A stretch of 19,206 nucleotides of DNA from positions 1-19,206 of the forward strand of contig JBBIRM010000042.1 in the NCBI GenBank assembly GCA_037441765.1. The letters are read 5' to 3'. The first letter of the stretch is position 1. Each line of letters begins with the position of its first letter. Below are positions 1 through 7,928 of this stretch, piece after piece. The position numbers and the translations under genes are program-made. The notes under the pieces were generated by a model, which was given only the letters and a program-made list of their open reading frames with translations, was not told where the DNA came from and did no database searches. This DNA comes from JBBIRM01 sp037441765 (GTDB lineage: Bacteria > Desulfobacterota > BSN033 > UBA1163).

Positions 1-28
1 TAAAAAAGTCAAGTCTTTTTTGCCTGCA

Positions 29-2056
29 CTATTCATCCATATTTTTTAAGACGAACTCGATGATATCCATGACCACAAACGGGGTCTTCTTTTTTATGGC
101 TGCCATCTGGATCGTTCTGACACATTGTTGACAGGCTGTAATCACTGCCTCTGCACCAGTGGCCTTTATTTCTTCTATTTTGGCCTGGGCAATAGAGGCA
201 GAAAGATCAGGTCTTACGATTTCAAGATCCCCTCCTCCACCACAGCATTTAGATTCCTGCCTGTTGCTCTCCATCTCAATTAGTTCCACCCCTGGGATTG
301 CCTGAAGAATCTCTCTTGGTGGTTCGTAGATTCCACTTAACCTCCCAAGGTCACATGGGTCATGATATGTCACTTTTATCGGTTTTCTTTTAAACCGAAT
401 CTTCCCTTCGTCAATCAAATTTTTAACAAACTGAGTGGAATGAAAGATTTCGATATCGGTTTTGTACTCCTCCTTCCAGATATGGTAGCAAGATGGGCAT
501 GAAAAGACCGCTATCTTTACTCCCCTCTCTTTTATCTTTTCCATATTGTGTTGGATAAATATATGGGCCTCCCTTCCCATCCCTCCTGCAATCAGAGGAA
601 AACCACAGCACCACTCCTCTCCTCCCAAAATCATAAAATCGACATTCGCCTTTAACATAATTTGAACCAAGGATTGGGGAATCCTCTTAACCATAGGGAA
701 ATAGGAACCGACACAACCAACAAAATAGACCACCTCTGCATTTTTCTTTTGAAGGAAACCTTCAGGAAGCCCATCGATGGCCTCAACCCACGTTGATCTC
801 TCCTCGCTGGGTTCTCCAACAATATTGTGGACTCTTTTCAGAGTCTCTGTTACCTGATTAATAGCAGTAGGATACTGCCCCTCTTCAACCATGAATTCAC
901 GTAAACCAATCCTCAACCGATTTGTATCTATTAAGGCAGGGCATACCAATTTGCACCTTCCGCAAAGGGTGCAGAGATACGGTTGATCAGAGACCTTCTC
1001 GAGCCTCTCCCTAAGGGTTTGGGATCCAAAGAACCTCTCCGGAATACCATAGACTTTTCTAATAAAAGATTTTATGTCTGTAAAAAGACCTCCCATTGTA
1101 GATTCTAATTGCCTGGTTTGGGTATGGACTGGACAAACCTCCACACAACTACCACACTTAACACAGGCATCAAGACCAATGAGTTCTCTAAGGGAAAGAG
1201 GAATTAGTCTCTCTTTCACCCCATATGTGAAGGCCTCTTCTGGCATCAGGTTGAGGAGCATGATCAGGGGTATGGTAAAAATATGCCAGAGTTTTTTATT
1301 AAAAGGAATCGAGGCCACAAGACCTGCTAAAAATAGTCCAGAAATAGACCATAGGGGATAGTTGAGCAAGGGCCATGGGAGCCCTAAGGGAGAAATCAAC
1401 TTGCTTAGCCCAAAGGAGAGGAACCAGTATTGAGCCACTGAATCCGGTATGGAATAAGTGAGAATGCTTACCGCTTCACAGAAAAAACGGAGGATGAACC
1501 ATCCTCCCAATAGGTTGACTGCAATTATATCTCCAACCGATGTTTTAAATGGCAATCTTTTCAATATAAATCTTCGATAGATGGCAATGAATTCCCCTCC
1601 CAATATCATGCACCCAAAAAGATCAAAAGAGATTGCAAACAGTGCCTCTCCAAGAGGAAGTGTAGGGCTTGATACATCTCGAAAGTAATAAAAATCACAA
1701 AAAGGGGCATAAAAAAACTTAAGTAGATGTGGAAGATTCTCGAATTGTTGCATCACCTCTACTTTTAGATGACCCGAAATGATGATACACGGGTAACCAA
1801 CCATGATGAAGACCTTCATAAGCCATCTCAACTTATCCTGGCCAAAAAGTCTTCTTTGGATGATTCCGTCAAGAAAGATGACTTTTATCAGTTCAAGAAT
1901 CCTATAACTGAAGATGGTCAAAAAGAGACCTTTGGCAAGCCTTATTAAACTCCATCCACCTTGTAAGTAAAGATAAAACCTTAAGGCAAGGCCGATAAGA
2001 AAGATAATTGAACCCAATATGAATAAATTTACAAATAAAGGATGCTCACCAAACAT
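29..2056 (-). CDS. Membrane-fused HdrD-like iron-sulfur oxidoreductase
   Basis: Likely a membrane-anchored electron-transfer protein of the heterodisulfide reductase D / GlpC type that passes electrons between a membrane carrier and a cytoplasmic partner. Numbering from a TTG codon two codons upstream of the ATG used here: residues 1-275 hold about six hydrophobic segments. Two 4Fe-4S motifs follow, C300/C303/C306/C310 and C364/C367/C370/C374. Two complete CCG domains come next: C450, C485-C486, C522/C525, and C570, C606-C607, C644/C647. All cluster cysteines are present. The ATG at 2056 was preferred over the TTG at 2062; neither has a clear Shine-Dalgarno, and the gene starts 30 bases after the SPFH gene, so it is probably translated as part of that operon. 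The membrane part may bind heme b, but I cannot assign ligands. The physiological partner is unknown; substrate names such as heterodisulfide would be guesses. Confidence 0.85.
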   Translation of the reverse strand: MFGEHPLFVNLFILGSIIFLIGLALRFYLYLQGGWSLIRLAKGLFLTIFSYRILELIKVIFLDGIIQRRLFGQDKLRWLMKVFIMVGYPCIIISGHLKVEVMQQFENLPHLLKFFYAPFCDFYYFRDVSSPTLPLGEALFAISFDLFGCMILGGEFIAIYRRFILKRLPFKTSVGDIIAVNLLGGWFILRFFCEAVSILTYSIPDSVAQYWFLSFGLSKLISPLGLPWPLLNYPLWSISGLFLAGLVASIPFNKKLWHIFTIPLIMLLNLMPEEAFTYGVKERLIPLSLRELIGLDACVKCGSCVEVCPVHTQTRQLESTMGGLFTDIKSFIRKVYGIPERFFGSQTLRERLEKVSDQPYLCTLCGRCKLVCPALIDTNRLRIGLREFMVEEGQYPTAINQVTETLKRVHNIVGEPSEERSTWVEAIDGLPEGFLQKKNAEVVYFVGCVGSYFPMVKRIPQSLVQIMLKANVDFMILGGEEWCCGFPLIAGGMGREAHIFIQHNMEKIKERGVKIAVFSCPSCYHIWKEEYKTDIEIFHSTQFVKNLIDEGKIRFKRKPIKVTYHDPCDLGRLSGIYEPPREILQAIPGVELIEMESNRQESKCCGGGGDLEIVRPDLSASIAQAKIEEIKATGAEAVITACQQCVRTIQMAAIKKKTPFVVMDIIEFVLKNMDE

Positions 2057-2086
2057 TTTCAAATTTGAGAAAGTCTCTAAGGGAAT

Positions 2087-2947
2087 TTATTTTTTTCCGC
2101 CTCCCATCTTACTGATGTCGATAAAAGGAGTAACACCTCCTGTAAATTGGGGCAAGATCCCATTCCATTTTTCAATGCTCTTATACTCAACCAGAATGGG
2201 GCTAATAGAGCGAGATAGTACCTCATTGGCCTTGGCCTGCCCCTGGGCCACCACCAGAATCGATTCTGCCTCTCCTTTGGCTGTCACCACTTTTTGCTGA
2301 GCCTCGATCTCCCTCTGGGCCAAAATCTGTCTCTGTGTCTCAACCTGCTGTTGGGCTACCTGTTTGGCTTCAATAGCCTTCTCATATTCTGGAGAAAAGC
2401 GGATATTTGAAATATAGATGTCGTCCACAATAATATGATATCGGGACAGGTTTTCCCCCAATTTTGTCATCGCCCTTTTTCTAATCTCCTCCCTTTTGGG
2501 CAAAATCTCTGTAATCGGATAATTGGGGACAACCTCTTTGACAAAGTCATTAAAAGCAGGGTCGATCACTTTATTGGCGAAGTCAAGACCAACCTTCTGG
2601 TAAAGAATATTGACATAAGATGGGTCAATGTGGAAGTTCATCATCCCTGTCAGTTTAACCATCTGATACTCTTTTGAGGCTGCATCTATCTCCTTAAATG
2701 GATGGGGCTGTACCCTCACATCTACTTTAATCACTCGTTCAGCAAAAGGTACTTTGAAGTTAAGCCCTTCGCCCATTAACCTTTTCTCCACACTCCCCCA
2801 CCAAAGCACCACTCCTCGATGACCTGCAGGAACGATGACAAATGAACTCCATAGGAAGATCAAAATGATAAGAACCAATACCGCCATTGCAATCGTTCTA
2901 GGTTTAGGTCCCCTCAGTTCAAATGTTTCAAAAGTCCTCTCTGGCAT
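2087..2947 (-). CDS. SPFH/prohibitin-family membrane protein
   Basis: A 286-residue protein with an N-terminal cytoplasmic stretch, one strong membrane helix (about residues 16-35, ending near IVPAGHRGVV), an SPFH domain (about 40-200) and a Gln/Glu/Ala-rich coiled coil (about 195-250). This is the architecture of prohibitins and HflC-like proteins, which form large ring or cage assemblies and organise or regulate membrane proteases. The ATG at 2947 was chosen because AGGAGG lies six bases before it; an in-frame TTG at 2962 runs through that ribosome binding site and is unlikely. The C-terminus ends in a glycine-lysine tail. It sits between an unknown small gene and the HdrD-like protein on the same strand, which suggests that it may scaffold or quality-control that membrane complex; this is inference from order only. 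Confidence 0.85.
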   Translation of the reverse strand: MPERTFETFELRGPKPRTIAMAVLVLIILIFLWSSFVIVPAGHRGVVLWWGSVEKRLMGEGLNFKVPFAERVIKVDVRVQPHPFKEIDAASKEYQMVKLTGMMNFHIDPSYVNILYQKVGLDFANKVIDPAFNDFVKEVVPNYPITEILPKREEIRKRAMTKLGENLSRYHIIVDDIYISNIRFSPEYEKAIEAKQVAQQQVETQRQILAQREIEAQQKVVTAKGEAESILVVAQGQAKANEVLSRSISPILVEYKSIEKWNGILPQFTGGVTPFIDISKMGGGKK

Positions 2948-2979
2948 TTTGCACCTCCTCAATGATAAAAGTATTTGGT

Positions 2980-3357
2980 TTAAACCAATCCCTTATTTAT
3001 CAATAATTTCATCGAACTCTGACATGAGGTGGTAGACAAAGATATTTCCTCAGCAAAAGAACGACGTGCCTCTTCAAATTGGGACATCTGAACCCAGCCG
3101 ACCAACTCCATTACCCTTCCTTCAAGAGGGCGATAGGTTTCCACCCCGATCACATTCATTGCAATCCTCACTTCTCTAAGAAGTCCTTCCAGATATCCTA
3201 TCAAGACCTTCAGCCCTCCACTCCGTTCCTCACCTTTCAATGAAATCACCTGTTCGAGAAGACTTGTCCCAATGATCAATCCTGATTTCATCTTCTCCGA
3301 ATATTGAAAATTCAAAATCGCATTTCTCGTATCCATCTTCTCCTCTTTTAAGTTCAT
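2980..3357 (-). CDS. Uncharacterised small, probably helical protein
   Basis: I do not recognise this 125-residue protein. It has no signal peptide, no membrane helix and no metal motif. The composition suggests about four amphipathic helices, with short motifs such as GYLEGLLREVR and ELVGWVQMSQFEEARR. It begins three bases after the efp stop codon, so it is very probably co-translated with efp. A second in-frame ATG at 3336 has GAGG five bases upstream and may be the true start, giving a 118-residue protein. The SPFH gene follows after 32 bases. The tight coupling to efp and the codon use like its neighbours support a real gene, but give no function. Confidence 0.65.
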   Translation of the reverse strand: MNLKEEKMDTRNAILNFQYSEKMKSGLIIGTSLLEQVISLKGEERSGGLKVLIGYLEGLLREVRIAMNVIGVETYRPLEGRVMELVGWVQMSQFEEARRSFAEEISLSTTSCQSSMKLLINKGLV

Positions 3358-3360
3358 CGT

Positions 3361-3924
3361 CTATCGTTTTACTCGTTCTATATACTTTTTCGTGCTGACA
3401 GATACCTTTACGACATCCTTTACTTTAATAAACTGTGGAACTTGAATCTGCATTCCATTGGATAGGGTTGCGGGTTTATAAACTTCGTCCTGTAGACTGC
3501 TCAGGCTTGGAGGTGTGGAGACGACCTCCAGTTCTACCCACTCCGGAAAGAGAACATTCACAGGTTCTCCTTCCAAAAATTCTACTGGAAGCCTCATATT
3601 AGGTTGAAGAAAAGGAGCAAATGACTCCATTAGATTCTTAGGAAGGCTAATCTGCTCATAGGAATCCGGATCCATCATGGTGAACCCCTCTGAATCCTCA
3701 TAGAGAAATTCCAGTGTTTTCCGATCCAGTTCCACCTCCTCCAATTTTTCATCCGGTTTGAACTTCCGATCCATCAAAAGCCCTGAACGTACCTCTTTTA
3801 ACTTCACATGAACGAGGCCTCCCATCTTTCCTCCTCCCATATGATATTCTGTCGCTAATACTTTATAGAGGGAACGATCGATGTGGAGGACCATGCCTGT
3901 TTTGATTTCGGATGCGAGTACCAT
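3361..3924 (-). CDS. efp: Elongation factor P (GGGK-loop type)
   Basis: EF-P binds the ribosome between the P and E sites and relieves stalling at consecutive prolines. At 187 residues the length is normal, with the three beta-barrel domains expected: KOW-like residues 1-65, OB 66-128 and C-terminal OB 129-187. The tip loop reads HMGGGKMGG, placing Lys33 where the modified lysine 34 of the E. coli protein lies. The C-terminal landmarks KPATLSNGM, VPQFIK and YIERVK are intact. A strong GGGAGGAGG lies just before the ATG. The loop differs from the enterobacterial PGKG type and resembles EF-P or EF-P-like proteins that I recall from Desulfobacterota. No lysine-modification genes (epmA/B) are in the window, so the modification state is unknown. 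First gene of a four-gene minus-strand run. Confidence 0.92.
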   Translation of the reverse strand: MVLASEIKTGMVLHIDRSLYKVLATEYHMGGGKMGGLVHVKLKEVRSGLLMDRKFKPDEKLEEVELDRKTLEFLYEDSEGFTMMDPDSYEQISLPKNLMESFAPFLQPNMRLPVEFLEGEPVNVLFPEWVELEVVSTPPSLSSLQDEVYKPATLSNGMQIQVPQFIKVKDVVKVSVSTKKYIERVKR

Positions 3925-4079
3925 TTCCTCCTCCCATGGCTTGTAAAATTTCCTATGAATAGGAAAGGACTGAAGAAAGAACTAATGGTAGAATGAATAT
4001 CAAAAACAATTTAAAAAATCAACCTTAAAGGATCGGTCTATGATGAAAGGAAATGATTCAATAGGAAGCCTTTACATGC

Positions 4080-4832
4080 TTAGCGATATGGCTTTAGTCT
4101 CTCCAACAATTTGGGATCAACAATGACCCCCAGTTTTCCTGCCTCCTCTGCGTGCTGGATGGCCAATTTAAACTCCTGTTTCTCATAATAGCAGATAGCT
4201 AAGCCGTAGTGGGCCTCTCCATATTTGGGATGAATTTCAATTGCACGCTGAAATGACGAAATGGCTTCATCCAGCATCCCTTTTTGCCGGTAGAGATTTC
4301 CAATATTGTAATGGCCTCGAGCGTAGTCGGGTTTGATATCAATGGTCTTTTTATACTCCAGGAGTGCCTCCTCCATCTTCCCCTTCCTGAAATAGATATT
4401 GCCCAAGTTATTATGGGCCTCGATATAATCGGGGTGAATCTGAATTGCCTTCTGATACTGTTTGGTAGCCTCCTCCAAATTTCCTCTTTCATAATATGCC
4501 AATCCAAGATGATAGTAGGCCTCTGCAAATTTAGGGTCGATGCGTATTGCCTCCTTGTAGTGGGAGATCTCTTTCTTCCATTTTCCCTGTCTTCCGTAGA
4601 CAATTCCAAGGTTGAGGTGGGCCTTAACGTTCTTTGGGTCTAATTTGATAACCTGTTTATATTCTGATACCGCTTCATCAAGATTCCCCCTTTGGGCTGC
4701 CTTATAGGCCAATTGGAAGTGTTCCTCAATACTCTGGGCTTTATCTTTCTTTTCGGTCTTCCTCCCGCCTGCACAGGAGAGTAAAAAGAAAATTATTAAA
4801 AATGCTGATGTAATTTTAAAATAGGTCTTCAA
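4080..4832 (-). CDS. TPR-repeat lipoprotein
   Basis: A 250-residue exported lipoprotein. Residues 1-19 form a signal peptide with a lipobox LLSC and Cys20 as the acylated residue. From about residue 36 to 235 come about six tetratricopeptide repeats with the usual W/Y-LG-Y-G-A-P pattern, for example AYYHLGLAYYERGNLEEA. TPR lipoproteins act as assembly or interaction scaffolds on the periplasmic side; the partner is not evident here. The start is TTG, chosen because GGGGAGG lies five to seven bases upstream and because it gives a well-formed signal peptide. It is divergent from phoB, with 165 bases between the two starts. An overlapping 136-codon frame inside it (4199-4609) is a shadow of the repeats. 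Confidence 0.85.
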   Translation of the reverse strand: MKTYFKITSAFLIIFFLLSCAGGRKTEKKDKAQSIEEHFQLAYKAAQRGNLDEAVSEYKQVIKLDPKNVKAHLNLGIVYGRQGKWKKEISHYKEAIRIDPKFAEAYYHLGLAYYERGNLEEATKQYQKAIQIHPDYIEAHNNLGNIYFRKGKMEEALLEYKKTIDIKPDYARGHYNIGNLYRQKGMLDEAISSFQRAIEIHPKYGEAHYGLAICYYEKQEFKLAIQHAEEAGKLGVIVDPKLLERLKPYR

Positions 4833-4860
4833 GGCTTCCTCCCCGAAAAAGTTTTATGAT

Positions 4861-4889
4861 TTTTTAACAAAATTTTTTACATTAATCAA
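4861..4889 (-). promoter_or_regulatory. Weak candidate promoter of the TPR lipoprotein gene
   Basis: On the minus strand TTGATT (4884-4889) is followed, after 17 bases, by TAAAAA (4861-4866), about 30 bases before the TTG start. The region is very AT-rich, so a chance match is quite possible. Confidence 0.25.
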
Positions 4890-4952
4890 GAATTTTCGGA
4901 GATTTTCCTACCCGATTCATATAATTTCCCCTTCTGTGAGGCATTAAAATAT

Positions 4953-4980
4953 TTGCATCTTTTTCATTGTTTGATATACT
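4953..4980 (+). promoter_or_regulatory. Candidate sigma-70 promoter of phoB
   Basis: TTGCAT (4953-4958), a 16-base spacer and TATACT (4975-4980) match the housekeeping consensus at most positions. The transcript would start about ten bases before the phoB ATG, leaving a very short leader with only a weak AGAG as ribosome binding site. I did not find a convincing Pho box here, so phoBR autoregulation is not supported by the sequence. Confidence 0.45.
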
Positions 4981-4997
4981 GAGAACAAGAGAAACTT

Positions 4998-5681
4998 ATG
5001 AAATCGGTATTGATCATCGAAGACGAAAAGGATATTGTGGACCTGATTACATACCATCTCAAACAGTCCGGATATTCCGTTCTTATGGCGATGGATGGTA
5101 TTTCAGGGCTGAAACAGGCGAAGAAAGAAAAACCCGATCTTATTATTTTAGATCTTATGCTTCCAGAAATGGATGGGAAGGATCTGTGCAGGGCGCTGAA
5201 ATCAAACCCAACTACCCAATCCATTCCTGTCCTTATGCTTACCGCCAAGGCTGAGGAGATGGATCGAGTGATAGGTTTTGAGTTGGGAGCGGATGACTAT
5301 GTCACCAAACCCTTCAGCCCGAGGGAGTTAGTTTTGAGGGTGAAGGCTATCCTCAGGAGAAAAGAATTTCCTAAAGAATCTGAAACTGTCTTACAGATTG
5401 GTGATCTCCTTATCGATATGGAACGTCACCATGTCTCTATAAGGGGCAAACCCATTCGATTGACCGCTACTGAATTCAAACTCCTTTTTGAACTTGCCTC
5501 AAAGCGGGGAAGGGTTCTGACAAGAGAAATTCTACTTGATAAGGTTTGGGGATATACCTATGAGGGTTATGCACGAACAGTCGATACCCATATCCGGCGA
5601 TTGAGGGAAAAACTGGGCTCAATGGGTGAAAAAATCGAAACCCTTCGGGGGGTTGGATACAGTTTCAGGGAAGAGGAATGA
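4998..5681 (+). CDS. phoB: Phosphate regulon response regulator PhoB
   Basis: A 227-residue OmpR/PhoB-family regulator. Receiver domain residues 1-120: acidic pocket E8-D9, phospho-acceptor D52 in LILDLMLPEMDG, T82 and K104. The DNA-binding winged helix occupies about residues 130-225, with the recognition-helix region YEGYARTVDTHIRRLREKL and the wing GVGYSF. Phosphorylated PhoB binds Pho boxes and activates phosphate-starvation genes. The stop codon overlaps the phoR start (ATGA), so the two are translationally coupled. The nearby pst locus and a Pho-box array in front of pstS1 support calling it PhoB rather than another OmpR-type regulator. Confidence 0.9.
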   Translation: MKSVLIIEDEKDIVDLITYHLKQSGYSVLMAMDGISGLKQAKKEKPDLIILDLMLPEMDGKDLCRALKSNPTTQSIPVLMLTAKAEEMDRVIGFELGADDYVTKPFSPRELVLRVKAILRRKEFPKESETVLQIGDLLIDMERHHVSIRGKPIRLTATEFKLLFELASKRGRVLTREILLDKVWGYTYEGYARTVDTHIRRLREKLGSMGEKIETLRGVGYSFREEE

Positions 5682-7063
5682 AATTTCGATACCCTCTAAA
5701 ATGGATGTCATACTTTATTGGTCTTCTCCTTTTATTTCTTCTAATTCAAAAGGGAGGAGAAATCCTTTTTAAATTAACATTTCTCTCTTCCGCTGTTATC
5801 GGTCTTTTGATCACCCTTCAATTGGCCTATTTACTAATCCGTTCTATCATCATACCTATCTATGATCTAACTCAAAAGGCTACCCAATTGGTTTCAAAGC
5901 AATCAGGCCAAAAAAAGAGGGTTGACCCCGTTGAAGGTCTCCAGCTTCTTTCAAAAGCGATCGATGAAATTGAAAATCAATTTAGAAGCAAGATGGATGA
6001 GATCTCCAAAGAGAGGGATTCCCTACGAACGATCCTGAAGGGAATGGTAGAGGGCGTTCTGTTCGTTGATGAAAAAGGAAGGATTCTTGTGATCAATGAG
6101 GCCCTCCAAAGGTTTTTGTCCCTTCCCTCAAATGTGGCAAACCGCACCCCATTAGAAATCATACGTAATGCAGAATTGGAAGAGGCAATTCGGAAAGTCC
6201 TTCGCGAAGGGACAACCACTTCGTTGGAATTAACATTTAGTTCTCCAATTGAGAAAACCTTTGAAGTTAACGTGGTAGGGATTGTACCATCCGCTGTTGA
6301 AGCGGGAAGCGAGGGAGAAAGGGTCCGAGGTGCCATTGCTGTTTTTCACGATAAGACTCGCCTCAAGGAGTTAGAGAAGATCCGCCAGGATTTTGTAGCC
6401 AACGTCTCGCACGAATTGAGAACTCCACTGACAACCATTAAGGGCTATGTCGAAACCCTATTGGATGGAGCTATCCATGAGGAGGTGGCTTTTCAGTTTA
6501 TCAAGGTGATTAAGAGACACGCAGATCGTCTGACAAATATCGTTGAAGACCTCCTAACCCTTTCAAAGATTGAATCGAAGGAATTCCAACTAAAAAAAGA
6601 GCAGATTTCAGTTGTAGATTTAATAGAGGAAGTCATCCATCTTCTGAGAGGAGAGGCGGAAAAAAAGAAAATAAGGATATCAACAAATGAAATTCCCTCT
6701 AACCTTCTCGTGATAGGAGACCCATACTATCTGGAACAGATTCTTATCAATCTTATGGATAACGCTATTAAGTATAGCCCCGAAGGTGGAGAGGTTATTC
6801 TCTCTGCTGAGGAACGACCTACAGGAGAAGTCGAACTATCTATAAAAGACAATGGGGTTGGAATCCCAAAGGAGGATCTTACAAGGATATTCGAGCGGTT
6901 TTATCGGGTGGACAAAGGAAGATCTCAGGAATTAGGTGGGACAGGCCTCGGGCTTTCTATTGTCAAACATCTGGTCCAGGCCCATGGAGGAAGAGTTTGG
7001 GCTGAAAGTCAGTTGGGGAAAGGATCAACCTTTTATTTCACATTGCCCTCCTACAAAAAATGA
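5678..7063 (+). CDS. phoR: Phosphate regulon sensor histidine kinase PhoR
   Basis: A 461-residue membrane kinase. Two close hydrophobic segments (about residues 10-25 and 33-57) leave almost no periplasmic loop, as in PhoR proteins that sense through the Pst-PhoU complex and not a ligand. Then come a HAMP-like linker (about 58-110), a PAS domain (about 112-225), HisKA with the phosphorylated His245 in VSHELRTPLTTIKGY, and a HATPase domain with the N box around Asn362 (NLMDNAIKYSPEGG), G1 (DNGVGI, 391-396), the F box (FERFYR) and G2 (GGTGLGLS, 420-427). All catalytic motifs are intact. It overlaps phoB by four bases and would phosphorylate or dephosphorylate it. It runs convergent with the ACT-domain gene. 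Confidence 0.9.
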   Translation: MKFRYPLKWMSYFIGLLLLFLLIQKGGEILFKLTFLSSAVIGLLITLQLAYLLIRSIIIPIYDLTQKATQLVSKQSGQKKRVDPVEGLQLLSKAIDEIENQFRSKMDEISKERDSLRTILKGMVEGVLFVDEKGRILVINEALQRFLSLPSNVANRTPLEIIRNAELEEAIRKVLREGTTTSLELTFSSPIEKTFEVNVVGIVPSAVEAGSEGERVRGAIAVFHDKTRLKELEKIRQDFVANVSHELRTPLTTIKGYVETLLDGAIHEEVAFQFIKVIKRHADRLTNIVEDLLTLSKIESKEFQLKKEQISVVDLIEEVIHLLRGEAEKKKIRISTNEIPSNLLVIGDPYYLEQILINLMDNAIKYSPEGGEVILSAEERPTGEVELSIKDNGVGIPKEDLTRIFERFYRVDKGRSQELGGTGLGLSIVKHLVQAHGGRVWAESQLGKGSTFYFTLPSYKK

Positions 7064-7137
7064 CATAAATCCTTCCATTATTCGCTTTGGGTAGAGATTT
7101 TCCTCCATCATCTCAATATGCCATTATTCTATAACTT

Positions 7138-7638
7138 TTAGAAATCTTTAAAGATATCTTCTATTCGACCCAGGTCGGACTCCGAGATATGAACAACAAA
7201 AATGGATTCCTTGGCCTCCTCCATGGCTGAACCATAAATATAGTCAATGTTGATATTGGCCTCTCCAAGTCTCTTCGCAACCCTACCAAGCATTCCAGGC
7301 TGGTTCACCAGTTTGAATACTAAGACCTGATCTTTATCCAATAGGTGATTGGCCTGAAGTAAAACCTTTTCTGCCTCTATGGGTTTATCCACCAGGAGTC
7401 GAATCAAAGAATAATCTGAAGAGTCTTTCAATATGCTCCGGTAACTCTCTGCAAGGGCAATCCTTCTTTCGGTCTTCTCCCTCATATTGTAAAGCTCCTT
7501 GACAGAGTCCTTTGCATTCTGAATGCTCATCCCAAGGATGTTGATGTTGGCTGACCTTAAAATCTCGCAGAGTTTTGCAAGTTCCCCTGGGGTGTTGCTC
7601 AAAATAACAGAAATTTGAGTCCTTTTCTCCATCCTCAT
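7138..7638 (-). CDS. Tandem ACT-domain protein
   Basis: A 166-residue protein with two ACT domains, a fold that binds amino acids or other small ligands at dimer interfaces. The first has the signature SNTPGELAKLCEILRSANINILGMSIQ; its expected next strand (SDYSLIRLLVD) appears only after about 30 extra charged residues, so the domain seems to carry an insertion. The second (about residues 103-166) has NQPGMLGRVAKRLGEANINIDYIYGS. No catalytic domain is attached, so it is probably a small-molecule sensor. The start at 7638 has GAGGAG upstream; a second ATG is two codons later. It sits alone on the minus strand between phoR and the pst locus, and nothing ties it to phosphate. Confidence 0.8.
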   Translation of the reverse strand: MRMEKRTQISVILSNTPGELAKLCEILRSANINILGMSIQNAKDSVKELYNMREKTERRIALAESYRSILKDSSDYSLIRLLVDKPIEAEKVLLQANHLLDKDQVLVFKLVNQPGMLGRVAKRLGEANINIDYIYGSAMEEAKESIFVVHISESDLGRIEDIFKDF

Positions 7639-7715
7639 CTACTCTCCTCTTCAATCTTTAAGATTTGAAGATAACAGATCACATTTAGCAGGTCAAGGGA
7701 ATTTCATTCTAACAA

Positions 7716-7815
7716 TTTTTATGTAGGGCTTCAGGCCTGCGTAACATCTTTTTATGTAGGGCAAGCCTTTATACTTGCATATCTTTTTAAAGCAAGGCTT
7801 AAGCCTTGCCCTACA
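7716..7815. repeat. Cluster of three short palindromic repeat units
   Basis: Three units about 33-35 bases apart. Identical TTTTTATGTAGGGC occurs at 7716-7729 and 7749-7762, and the third, degenerate unit ends in an 18-base perfect palindrome, GCAAGGCTTAAGCCTTGC (7792-7809), followed by CCTAC. The outer parts of units two and three are inverted (GTAGGGCAAG / CTTGCCCTAC). The same motif family recurs at 18963-19035. This resembles REP/MITE-like intergenic elements; no transposase is present. Confidence 0.6.
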
Positions 7816-7836
7816 AAATTCGGTTATGGGTGAAAA

Positions 7837-7876
7837 AATTCACTCAAAATTCATTTTCCTGACACTTTTTTGTAAC
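7837..7876 (+). promoter_or_regulatory. Pho-box array (PhoB operator) of the pst locus
   Basis: Four seven-base half-sites start exactly 11 bases apart: AATTCAC (7837), AATTCAT (7848), CTGACAC (7859) and TTGTAAC (7870). The last two form an 18-base Pho box that matches 13 of 18 positions of the enterobacterial consensus CTGTCATAWAWCTGTMAY. Four half-sites imply two stacked PhoB dimers. The site lies upstream of pstS1, in the right orientation and distance for activation. Confidence 0.7.
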
Positions 7877-7886
7877 AAAGCCTTCT

Positions 7887-7892
7887 TAAAAT
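7887..7892 (+). promoter_or_regulatory. Minus-10 element of the PhoB-dependent pst promoter
   Basis: TAAAAT lies exactly ten bases after the end of the second Pho box (7876), the spacing seen when PhoB replaces the -35 contact. There is no good -35 hexamer, as expected for a PhoB-dependent promoter. Transcription would start near 7899, about 30 bases before the pstS1 ATG, which has GGAGG at 7916-7920. Confidence 0.55.
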
Positions 7893-7928
7893 AAAGGTAT
7901 CCAAATATCAAAAAAGGAGGAAGAAAAA

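Noticed and set aside
1074..1361. 95-codon plus-strand ORF
   Set aside because: Antisense to the clearly coding HdrD-like gene with its complete cysteine motifs.
4199..4609. 136-codon minus-strand ORF
   Set aside because: A shadow frame of the TPR lipoprotein, kept open by the repeat structure; the product is not protein-like.
4833..4997. Pho box in front of phoB
   Set aside because: Several TTAAC/TTCAT-like words occur, but none are repeated at 11-base spacing.
7716..7815. CRISPR array
   Set aside because: The units are self-palindromic, degenerate and too few, with no regular spacers and no cas genes.
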